Shown here piece after piece: positions 1 through 10,002 of a stretch of DNA of 64,000 nucleotides (position 1 is the first letter of the stretch; every line of letters begins with the position of its first letter). Under the pieces are notes generated by a model, which worked only from the letters and a program-made list of their open reading frames with translations, ran no database searches and was not told the origin of the DNA. The DNA lies in NCBI RefSeq assembly GCF_028502605.1, contig NC_079232.1, forward strand, positions 7,316,001-7,380,000, written 5' to 3'. A program made the translations under genes and the position numbers. Origin of the DNA: Trichoderma breve (lineage: Eukaryota > Ascomycota > Sordariomycetes > Hypocreales > Hypocreaceae).

Positions 1-749
1 CTCAGACTACGCAGTTAAAAAAGCAGGTTGGGATGAAAAATACCACTGGGGCCACAATGATGCAAAAGGCCGTATTGGCGACTTGATTCTGAGTCACGGC
101 CAAGAAACCATGAAGACGACGCTCTTCACTACTGGTCCATATATGGATATGCTCTGGGACGGCATGTACGTGCCAAAGGAACAGGATGATGGATCATTTG
201 TTTGGGCTACTCCAGCCAGTACGTTAACTGATCCATCCCTCTTTCGAGCTTCTGTCTTCTAATCCTTTCCCAGGTGACGGGAAAATTCCCCTCATCGCAC
301 TTGAAGATGTTGGTTTCTACAACCTCTGGATCTTTGACAACCCACAGGAATCAGCTGGACTTGATCTTGAAGTCGCCACAGACCAAGTCAGTATGGTGGA
401 TATTGCAGAGACTTTTACCAGAGTCACGGGCAAGAAGGCCGTTCACAAGCGTCTGCCTCTCGAAGAATATTTACAAATGGCCGAACCTTATCCCAACGCG
501 CCCGCCAACTGGGCTGCGGGTCCAAATGCGGTTCGTGACAAGTCAGTAATGACTTGGAGGGAGAATTTCACTGCATGGTGGCGATACTGGAGCGAGGGCA
601 AAGGTGCGACTAGAGACATGGCACTTTTGGACAGAATCTACCCTGGGAGAATTAAGAGCTTGGAGGAGTGGATGAGAAAAGTCAATTACGATGGGAAACA
701 GAAAGCGGTCCTCAAAGGCATTGAAGACCTGAAGGCCCAAGCTTCGTAG
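1..749 (+). CDS. NmrA-like NAD(P)-binding protein, 3' part
   Basis: Exons 1..218 and 274..749 are joined across a 55-bp GT-AG intron (219..273, phase 1). About 230 C-terminal residues are visible, ending at a TAG stop. The sequence (TTLFTTGPYMDML, PLIALEDVGFYNLWIF, later SLEEWMRKVNYDG) matches the substrate-side half of NmrA/HSCARG-like atypical short-chain dehydrogenases. In that family the protein binds NAD(P) and is often a redox or nitrogen-signalling regulator rather than an enzyme. The N-terminal Rossmann strand with the glycine-rich loop lies left of the window, so nucleotide binding cannot be checked here. The paralogue and its role are not assignable from this fragment. A convergent gene ends only 124 bp downstream. 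Confidence 0.8.
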
Positions 750-873
750 AAAATGCTTGGGTAGATAGCAATCAAGAACAGATCATCAAAAAGCCGAAAT
801 GATCCATCTTAGGTAACTGAATATGTAGTTTGAGTGGAATGAGATTCTCACAACTATAATCAATCCTATGTAC

Positions 874-3800
874 TCAGCTCTCCCAATTTTGCATTTCTGA
901 ACCCGGGCTACCCTGGGCCCCCCGTGCCATCTTGCTTTGTAACCAATTGTTGTAGTTTCTCTGCCTCCTCATCTCGGACGCGCTGATGAGAGGCACACTG
1001 TCCATGGGGGTCATACTCCTGGGGGTCATGTTGTTCATGTACGCCATGTTCGTAGGAGGTATTTCGTTTGCAGTGTACAAGTCAGGCAGCATTCCATTTC
1101 CAGGAACCATGCCATTCATAGGCAGCAAGTGGTTTGGGGGCTCCATGTTGTTCATAGGAGACATGTTCCTTTGAGGCACGCTCCTAAGACCCGTGTCATT
1201 GGGAGACATGTCCCTCTCACGCATGTAACTGGACAACACTCTGTTTATATTGTTCCTGGAAGCGCTACTAGTGTGACGGGGGGACCTGTCGTTACCGAAG
1301 GCCATGGGACCTTCGTCATTCCCTAAACCACTGTCGCCGTCCATCGGGGACCCAATGGGCGTCCGATCTGGTGTCTCTCATTAGCCATGTCAAAGTAAGA
1401 TTTTTAATTCATGAATCTGATCATTACCTTGCATCTCCATCTCCAATAGCCTCTTCTCGACCTGTTCTTCATCACGCTGCCGATTCATACTAGAAGCGTA
1501 AAAAGCCAACCACATATCCCAAATCTTGATAGTGCCGTCACTCAAGCCAGATACGACGAAATTCGCGTCATGAGAGAAAGCTATTGCATAAACCCCAGCA
1601 CCTTTGCTAACAAACGTCTGTCTGCATATCCCTGTATCGGCCTCCCAAATCTTGACTGTTTCGTCAAACGACCCCGATGCTATAAAGGTAGGTGAAGTGG
1701 TCGAAGTGGGTGAAATGGCCACCGAAGAAACAGTACCCCTATGACCGCGCAATATCTGTTGGCATTGGCCACTTGTAGAACTCCAGCTTCTAACGGTACC
1801 ATCTTGTGACGATGTGTAGAAATACAATGAGTTCTCCGAGAAGGCGACGGAACCAATGCTTCCGGTATGAGTCTCCAATACGTTGCTGGTTCCTTCAACG
1901 AGATTCCAAAGTATAACGACACCATCTCCTGATCCGGATATAATTAAGTCGGAGTTGGGTGAAAAGGCTACTGCATAGATGGCGGCATTATGACCCGTAA
2001 GCGATCTTAGGGCCCTGCCTGTCGTTGCATCCCACATCTTGAGGGTGTTATCACTCGACCCTGATATTATGAGCTTTGAGTCATGTGAGAATGCCACTGT
2101 CTCGATGGTGATGTCCGATCTAGGGTCACGTAATAATTGTTGGCATTGTCCTGTTGTGGTGTTCCAGATCCTGATAGTAGAATCATCTGATGCCGACGCA
2201 ATAAGCGTTGAATCGTGCGAAAAGGCCACCGCATTGACAATGCCATCATGACCTTCGAGTGTCTTTAGGCATCTTCCTGTGATCCTATCCCAGATTTTGA
2301 CAGTAAAATCCGACGACCCTGATGCTATAAGCGTTGAGTCGTGTGAAAAGGCCACCCCTTCGATACTGTGGGTATGACCCTGAAGCGTCCGTTGGTAGAT
2401 GTTAAATGCGCCTCGATTAAGCAGCAGTTGTCTTGCATCACCCCAGCCTCCGTCAGATGCACATTGTAATGGCGTCTTGCCAGTCACATCTTGAGGGTTG
2501 AGATCTATGTCATCCCCGGCAACAAGCAGCTTCACAACAGACGTATGGCCTCTTTCTGAAGCCAAATGCAACGGCGTGGCTTGCTCAGCATCTCGCGCGT
2601 TAACATCCACCCTGTTTGTGTTGAGAAGCAACTTTACAGCGTCTGCAAAGCCCCCAGTTGAGGCATAATGTAACGGCGTGCATGCTCCACGGTCCTGTGA
2701 GTTGAGGTCCATAGGGTTCGCGTCAATGAGCAGCTTCACAATAGAACGCTGGTTCTGTCTTGTAGCTGAATGCAACGGTGTTCTTCCCTCGTTGTTTCTT
2801 GCATTAACGTCGGTATCCATGTCTCCGAGGATCAAGCGTGTAATAGCTTCGTATCCCTTGAATACAGCGAAATGTAGTGCAGTGTTGCCATCGACATCTC
2901 TTGCATTGACATCAGTCTCAGCTCTTTGGAGAAGTAGTTCTGCTACTGCCTCATGTCCCTCTATTGCGGCCAAATGCAGAGGAGTGTTTTTATGGTCATC
3001 TTTGGCATTGACATCCACATCGTGTCTTTCGAGAAGGAGCTGCACAATAGCTTCATACCCCGTCGATGCTGCATAATGCAGAGGAGTGCATTGGTAACCA
3101 TCTCGTAGGTTTACATCCACCCCAATCTTTCTGAGAAGTAGCTGTACGATAGCTTCATATCCTCGTCTTGCGGATAAATGCAGTGGCGAATATCCATAGA
3201 CGTCTTGTAAGTTGACGTCTATGCCCCTCGTATTAAGAAGCACTTTGACAATATCTTCATGCTGTCTCAATGAAGCATAATGCAATGGCGTGCTTCCATC
3301 ACCGTTGCTTGAGTTGACATTGACCTTGTTCGTATCGAGAAGCAGCTTCACGACTTCGGTGTGACCATTCTCAGTTGCCCAACTGAGCGCTGTCCTACCA
3401 GCTCTTCCGTCTCTGGAGTCAGGATCAACTTTGTTGGTTGCGAGGAGTCCCCTCACCGTGTCGGCATCTCCTCTGATGGACGCCGAAATTAGCACCAGCC
3501 AGCCATAGTTGCTTACAGCGTCCCTGTCGGCAGACCCTTCAATAAGAATCTTCATCACTTCAACATCGCCATTCTTGATGGCTTCTCGAAACAACATCCT
3601 GCCCGCATCATCATCCTTTCTCTGGGCGTCGGAATCATTTTCGTCCACATCAAAGTCATACAAGTCCACTTCGGAATACTCGATGGGCTGGACACTTCTT
3701 AGCCGTTGATGTGCAACTTCTAGCTCTTCGAACAAGTTGTCTCGGCGCTGTCTGGCTTGTGTCTGATCTTCTGCTAGACTGTGCATCTCGCGAGTCTTGT

Positions 3801-5616
3801 CTTGTTCTTCCTCAATCAGCATCACCCTTCTAGCCTCAAGCTTTTTTATTTCGTCGTCGACCGCCTGTCGCTGATCCTTGACGAATTGCAAACGCCGCTG
3901 GCGGGCTTCTGTATCCATTCTGAGCCTTTCTTCTTTCGTTTTCTCTAGCTTCCTAGACTTCAACAATTTTGTGAATTGAGAAACAGCCGCCAACTTTTCC
4001 GTCTCTGAAGACGCATTGATAGTATCATGCGAATCGGGTGCTTCTCCGGGCGTGAGAGACATTCTGTCTCCTCCATCCTCTGAGTCTAGTGTAACGTGTA
4101 GATTGAATATCCCATTGCTAGCGTATCCGGATATGTTTGGTAGCTCTGGTCGAAAATGTTCCGCGAGCTCTCGCAGCGAAGCATCTCTGTGGCATATCGC
4201 AGTATGAAACAGATGCTTAGCGTTAGAACCCGGCTGGTTCAATTCGAGTATAAAGAGAAAATCTGGGGATTCTGTTTTGGAATAGCGACATCGCATCAAG
4301 ACTCGATCAATAGGCTGAGCATCGCTAGGATCTATTCGAGAAATCATGCCTTTCTTCTTATCCCACCAAGACGAAGGCTCCACTTCTGTCAACTCCAGGT
4401 GAATTTTGGTAAACGAGGCATCCTCATATAGCCAGCATTGCTGCTCTATCGTCGCATCCTTTTGGCCGTCCTTTTTTATTTGGATCCACTCAGGTGAAGA
4501 ATCGGCTGCCGGTGCTGGGAGCAGGCTCAAAGAGCGCTCCTTTGGCCTGATATACTCGTTTGGCGCCCCGGAGGATGCTCTAGCCAGAGGAATTCCAACA
4601 CATTGAACTCCATCCTTGGCCGATTTAGGCCCACAGTTGAGCAATCCATACAATTCACCAGACTCAGTAATATGGAGCGGCAGGTTGATGCCCAGTCTAC
4701 CACCAAGCACATTGATTTCACTGAAAATGCGCTCGGGCTTTCGGGCCACAATCTTTCCAGAGTTGGCAAAATATGCTGGGCTGACTGCAAATATCTCCCC
4801 GCTAGTAATCCGATTTGGGTAGTCGGGGGACTCGTTGTGGTCCCATGCCAGGATGGAATCATCCCCGGTCTTTCTCATAATCAGATCTTGCAGCCGAAAG
4901 AAGGCATCTTTACCGCCCTCTGGGTACAGCATCGGCATATGTATGTCAAAGATGCCTAACAGACAATATGCGAGATCTTCAGGTCGCGTTGTTTCTCTTC
5001 GCGCCGCCCATGACATGCGCTGTGCGACGCTTGCATTCTGGATTTTGTCGATACCTTTCAGAACCAGCCATGAGATGCCAGTTATGTCCTCAATAGTACG
5101 GTTCAGTGTGATTTTGTCGCCTATGAGTTTCCATTCTGTGTTGTAGAAACGTACTTCCTTTGGTGCAAGAAGCTCTTGTAGAGTCCAACCTCGTGTGAAC
5201 CATCGGCTAGTGAAGAACTTGGATTCACGATCAGAGGGTGGCTTGTCGTCTTCAGGGACATCCCATAAATAGGCATAACAGACAGAAGCATCGGCATACC
5301 AATCAAACATTGCGTTGATGGCCTCTTGCAGTTCTGACGAGCTTGATTTGTCGATGCAGCAAGTATCAATCCAGACATATTGCACTTTATTTTCTTCTTT
5401 TTCTTCTTTGATGTTGTCTTTTTTGACTTGATCACAACATCCCTTGAGCTTGATGGATCCAATACCTGGCTTGTCGGTTATTCCTTTCTGGAAGTCATCG
5501 AAAGTGAGTTCCTCCGTATCGGGGCCCCAGGTGTGGGATAGAATAGTATATTTGGGAATATTTTTGCCAGAGAATGTCTCCAGCTTCAACGTCTCAATGT
5601 TGATCAAGCGAATCAT
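874..5616 (-). CDS. HET domain - coiled coil - ankyrin - WD40 repeat protein
   Basis: Exon 1 runs 5616..1428 and exon 2 runs 1367..874, with a 60-bp intron (1368..1427, phase 1), giving 1560 residues. The HET domain occupies about residues 23-152 (YTILSHTWG, YVWIDTCCIDK, SRWFTRGWTLQELLAP). A charged coiled coil follows at about 540-640, then about 12 ankyrin repeats at 670-1070 (TPLHYA...GYEAIVQLLL) and seven WD40 repeats at 1075-1370 (GHxxxIxxVAFSHDSTLIASGSSD...VKIWD). After the splice comes a Met/Pro/Asn-rich tail. HET domains trigger heterokaryon-incompatibility cell death in known cases; ankyrin and WD arrays are the usual ligand-sensing parts of fungal NLR-like proteins. No NACHT or NB-ARC P-loop is visible between HET and repeats, so this is an NLR-like layout without the NTPase. 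A role in non-self recognition is inferred. Without the splice, the first frame would stop at 1390. Confidence 0.85.
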
Positions 5617-6258
5617 ATTGAAGCTTATGGGGGCATTGAAGTTTGTATTGTATCAAGGAAGGAAAACAGTTTGGTAGTTCCGAAGGTCAAACTTCATCGC
5701 AGGTCGCCTATTCGCCTATGATGACGCCAAGGGAGAATATGAGAAGTAAATATAAATCGGCTCGATCGACTCGACAAGGAGAGGTCTGAGGTACGATAAA
5801 TTGGGCTGCTATGCTGTGACAGGAGGATGCCTCGACAATGCCACGACAGCGTGCATGTTGGGCTATTTCGCGGGGATTGCTGCTACCCAAGCCGTTTAAC
5901 CCCACCTATCGCAGTTGTAATAAAAATCAGACCATTTCAAGAACCAATTATCTAGGCATGGCGGAGGATTGCACCGCTGCAGGGTGATATAGTAGGCGTG
6001 AGTGATAAGAATTAATTGGACAAGACGAGTTGGTAAAGTGGGTTGGTTGCTGCGGCTGAAAAGCAGAATGGAGTTTTTAGGCATATGCAACATGATAAAT
6101 GATAGCATCAAGCGGAGGTCAGAAAAGGTGAGACGGGAAAATAAATACCGGCATAAATTCAGCTTTTATAAACAGCCAATAGGCTCACTGAAAAGTGCTT
6201 TTGTAAGGGAGCGCTTCTCCAACACCATTTTTGTTATTTAATATCTCGTGATGTATAG
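5617..6258. other. Intergenic region upstream of the HET-ANK-WD gene
   Basis: This 640-bp stretch holds the promoter side of the large minus-strand HET gene and, further right, AT-rich sequence leading into a tandem repeat. Short frames here show no family resemblance and no codon pattern. I see no RNA gene. Confidence 0.5.
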
Positions 6259-6466
6259 AAAAAGAATGAGGTAGTCGACTATAGTAGCAGTAACTAAAAA
6301 ATGTAGACATAGTCGCGGTTATTAAAGAAATGTAAATATAGTAGTAGATATTAAAGAAATGTAGATATAGTAGTAAATAGTAAAGAAATGTAGATAGAGT
6401 AGCAGGTAGTAAAGAAATGTAGGAATAGTAGCAGGTATTAAAGGAATATAGCTATAGTAGTATATG
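6259..6466. repeat. 29-bp minisatellite, about six units
   Basis: The core TAAAGAAATGTAG recurs with a constant 29-bp spacing: the ATG (or ATA) of successive units falls at 6301, 6330, 6359, 6388, 6417 and 6446. A weaker, 6-bp longer copy lies before it near 6266. Units differ by a few substitutions, for example TAGTAGTAGATAT versus AGAGTAGCAGGTAG. The array ends 1-2 bp before the stop codon of the adjoining minus-strand HET gene, so it would form the start of that gene's 3' untranslated region. Confidence 0.9.
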
Positions 6467-6467
6467 T

Positions 6468-8385
6468 TCATTCTATGCAGATAGTCTCAAATGATAGGCC
6501 TCGCCCTGATGCCTCTCCTTGCATAAATCCGTGAACATACGCGCCGCCTACAAGCTTCCATCGCCCTTCGTTGTAGGGTGACGGGCGTAACAGGAGGGGG
6601 ACCCTCGAGCCGGGAACAATCCACACAGAGTCTCCCGCTTTCATCGATTGCGATCCAACCCCCATTAAGCCCTCTGCCGTGCTAAACAAGCGCAGATGCA
6701 GTGAATGAGAATAAGAACTGTGAAAATTGCGAGCGCCTTCTATCCACTCAGAGTCTCGTGTTTCCGTGCGGCCACGAATCCAGCTCGAAAACTCCTCTCT
6801 TAAATCAGATGAAGGGAATTTGCCGTTCTTGTCCGTATTTGTAATTAGGCACCTCCAAAAGACGTCCTGCCGCTGTTCTTTAGTATTATGGTAGAGCTCT
6901 TCGGTCTCATTGAGGATGTCTAGCCATTGGACGAATGGCGTGCCTCTGTCCACCTCTTCTTTCGTCTCCCCTATCTTGCTGACAGTGTCGAGTTTGGCTG
7001 CCCTCAATGTCAGAAGATCATTCGAAATTTTCGGCTTCACATAAGCTTCTGTGCCAGCGGCAGCACAGAAGCGCTCATAGCCGGTGATTCCAAGGCCTAA
7101 AGTGCCCTTTACGCTCCAATCTGGAACCCAGCTAGGCAACGAAGGGATGCTCTGGAAGTCTTCACCCTCGACATGTGCAAGGAGCAAGAGATCAGAAGTA
7201 TTCTCTAGAATATACTTTGCGATGCCAATGTATGCCTTGCACATATCTTGCTCGTACCGTGGATACAAGGGAGAATCAGGCTCGGCGTCCTCCAGTCCCA
7301 AGGCAGCCTTGTGGATCCCGAGAAGAGCGTAGACCTTGTCATGCCCTCTGAAAGAATCCCAGTTCCGAAACCTGATGAGGCTATGCAATAGTATTGTGCT
7401 GTCTCTGTCTCTTTCGAGATGTTTTCCCACCACGGCCAATTTAACGAGATCTCTCCTCACGGCGGCCATTTTAGCGGGATTCTTGTATGGCAACTCCTGC
7501 AGATCAAGGCCAGCAGCATGGAATTCTTGCTTGGAAACGGTTGTGGCCAGATAATGAGACACTTCTGTAATGTCATCCCAACTGAACACGCAGGAACCGC
7601 ATATCACGGTGGCTGCCTGAGAAAGGACAACCTCTTGCACCACCCATACTCGTGTAAACCAAGTTCTGTTAAAGAACGATGCCAAGGCTGATAATTGGGC
7701 ATGTTGCTTGAGCTCGTCGACCATGGCTTGATGGTCCGTTCCACTAGTCCTGCTATAATGTGGTAGGTTAGCCTGCGGACATGGGTGTTACATCTCCTCT
7801 TCCGTGCGCAGAAGCTGCAACTATGAGTATTGGAAAGTGTCACAGGGAGACTACATTAGCGAGAAATTAGGAAAAGCAACGGACTTACTGGGATCTCGCA
7901 AACTTCTCTATGAAGACGCATGCTGGGTCGGTATGTTCGTCTGCCTTGCCCAGCCAAATAGTCACTTTCTTCGCCTGCCGGTATATGTCCGCCATCAAAT
8001 TTACTTGCCGGTTTTGCTCTTCACTGCCCTGGTGAATACAGATAGCATCTATCCAGAACTCCATGTCATTGCTTCTGCTGCCATGAGTGAGCTGCTGCAG
8101 ACAGTCAAAGAGGTTCTGCGTTACCAGAATCGACTCTCCATTGCAGTTAACACGACACATCGGAGTGCTATCCATTCCTCTTGCTGCAGCTTCACGGCTC
8201 GGAGCGCCCCACGTATAGGAAAGTGCATTGTAACATGGGTTATCATCTAGATTTACAACGCGAAGGCTGAGCTGGATCTCGACTTCCTGTCCTGGATATG
8301 TAGGCGCAGACACAGCGTCGAGTTTGAGGATGCGAATCGACCTTGGCGAAGTGAGGGGCAGATCTTCGTAGACACTTCGAGCCAT
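6468..8385 (-). CDS. HET domain protein
   Basis: Exon 1 is 8385..7889 and exon 2 is 7749..6468 (592 residues); the intron carries a GCTAAC branch site. A second acceptor 3 bp earlier (exon from 7752) would add one residue. The HET domain is split by the intron: YNALSYTWG (52-60), NGESILVTQNLFDCLQQL (82-99), FWIDAICIHQGSEEQNRQV (110-128), VTIWLGKADEH, then in exon 2 FFNRTWFTRVWVVQEVVLS. The C-terminal half has the usual HET-family pattern (HDKVYALLGI, LPSWVPDWS, late GDSVWIVPGSRVPLLLRP) and no added repeats. The family acts in heterokaryon incompatibility and related cell-death responses; the specific partner is unknown. The gene is divergent from the histidine phosphatase gene and abuts a 29-bp minisatellite at its stop codon. 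Confidence 0.87.
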
Positions 8386-8872
8386 CGATACGGTGGCTTG
8401 AACTATCTGTCGGTCGTGGTAAAATGGGCATTTGCTAGAAATTAAAACTTATGGTAGTGTGGAAATACAAGCCTCAATAGCCTTCTGGGTTTTAATTTTT
8501 CTGTTCCAACAGACACAAATCCGGATTGTGATGATAAACAGAACTTAGATGAAGCAGGAGAAGATGCAGGTGCGGTGGGCTCACGTGACAAGGTCCAGGC
8601 TGATATAAAGGGTCGGATCTCTCCTTCATTTTGCAGTGTAAATGAAATCTTATCAAAACAAAAACACGTCGCTCGCCAATCGCTGCACAAATGTGCATTG
8701 GTTTCTCGATTTTCCCCATCCCACGATTCCTGTGAGAATTACCGCAGCCCAGGCTCAGCAGGCGGCAGTTGACATTTGTAGCGCGACTTTTTGCCTCGGT
8801 CTTGCGATAGTTATATCTTTACATTCATCGAAAGGTTGGAACGGAGAGAACGGAAGAGAAAACAGATCAAAG
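8386..8872. promoter_or_regulatory. Divergent promoter: HET gene / histidine phosphatase
   Basis: This 487-bp gap between two divergent start codons contains the perfect palindrome TCACGTGA at 8581..8588, a CACGTG E-box of the type bound by bHLH factors, and a TATA-like TATAAAG at 8604..8610 on the plus strand. Short frames here have no recognisable product. Assignment of these sites to either gene is inference from position. Confidence 0.4.
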
Positions 8873-9855
8873 ATGTCGAACCATTCCCTGCAATACTCGA
8901 CTTTACCAGGGTACTTTGAACATGACGGGCAACCCGAGGGGCCGCAATTCCGAGCAGTGAGTCGAAATCACTTCATTTCTATTTATGGAGTGACTAAAAA
9001 TATGGCAGACAACTCTACCTGGGCTTGGGCTGATCAACCGTCGGTACGACACAGACGGAGATTTAGGGCATGAGCAGACGCAATGGGAACGTTTTATGCA
9101 CTTTCTCAATCACCTGAATAAAGAAGCGGTTAGCCAAGCCCGATACAAGTTAATCTTCTTGATTCGGCATGGCCAAGGTTTCCACAATGTCAAAGAAGCG
9201 CAAGTCGGCAGAGCGGACTGGGAGGTGAGAAAAGCATCTGTCAGTGCAATATGACCATGTGAGCTAACTAAGACCACAGGCCAAATGGGCTTTGCTAGAT
9301 GGTGACGATGAGATGACTTGGGCCGACGCAAAGTTGACGGAAACGGGTAAATCCCAAGCGCTCGAAATTAAAGCGACGCTGGAACGTGATATCCGAGAGA
9401 TGAAAGTTCCGATGCCAGGAAAATGCTACACAAGCCCCCTCACTCGCTGTCTGGAGACAACGCGACTTGCCTTCTCAGGCCTCGAGTGGCCAACAGATCA
9501 ACCTTTCAGACCGATGATCAAGGAAGCCCTCCGTGAGAGGCTAGGGAAACACACATGCGATCAGCGCAGCACTCGCTCCCGGATAGAGAGCAATTATGCC
9601 GAGTTTGAGATTGAGTCTGACTTTACTGAGCAAGATGAGCTTTGGCAATCAGACTACCGAGAAACTCTTGACGAGCATGTCGTGCGAGTCAGGCAACTAT
9701 TGGACGACATATTTAATAATGATAAAAATACTGTGATCTCCTTTACAGCTCATTCAGGGGCCATCCGAGCACTTTACGCTCTTACTGGACACAAGGAGGT
9801 CTGGGTGGCTCCAGGGGCAATGGTACCTCTTTTAGTGGTAGCAACACCGCAGTAG
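8873..9855 (+). CDS. Histidine phosphatase superfamily (phosphoglycerate mutase-like) protein
   Basis: There are three exons, 8873..8956, 9009..9224 and 9280..9855, all joined in phase 0 (introns 52 and 55 bp; the second has a GCTAACT branch site), giving 291 residues. The catalytic LIRHGQGFHN stands at about residue 79-88, with the nucleophile His in RHG. YTSPLTRCLETTRLAF carries the second phosphate-binding Arg, EALRERLGKHTCDQR the acid/base region, and FTAHSGAIRAL (about 254-264) the second catalytic His. This is the fungal cytosolic PGAM-like branch (similar to yeast PMU1), whose members are phosphomonoesterases of uncertain substrate, not the glycolytic mutase. There is no signal peptide. 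The start was chosen because it gives a short first exon in phase with the RHG exon. Confidence 0.88.
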
Positions 9856-10002
9856 ATATGAGCGAGCGAATAAATATGAGTCTAAGGTCATCTTGTATAT
9901 GCTGGCGGCTCTCATAAAATATTAGATTGTCACAAAACTATATACCTCACCGTGCCGAGACATAACGACGGGGATTTCCCTGATCTTAACACAAAATGTT
10001 GC

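Noticed and set aside
874..1344. Stand-alone 156-residue minus-strand gene
   Set aside because: It joins in phase to the large HET-ANK-WD gene across a 60-bp intron; it has no promoter space and no signal of its own.
7804..8250. 148-residue plus-strand frame
   Set aside because: It is the antisense shadow of the first HET exon and its intron.
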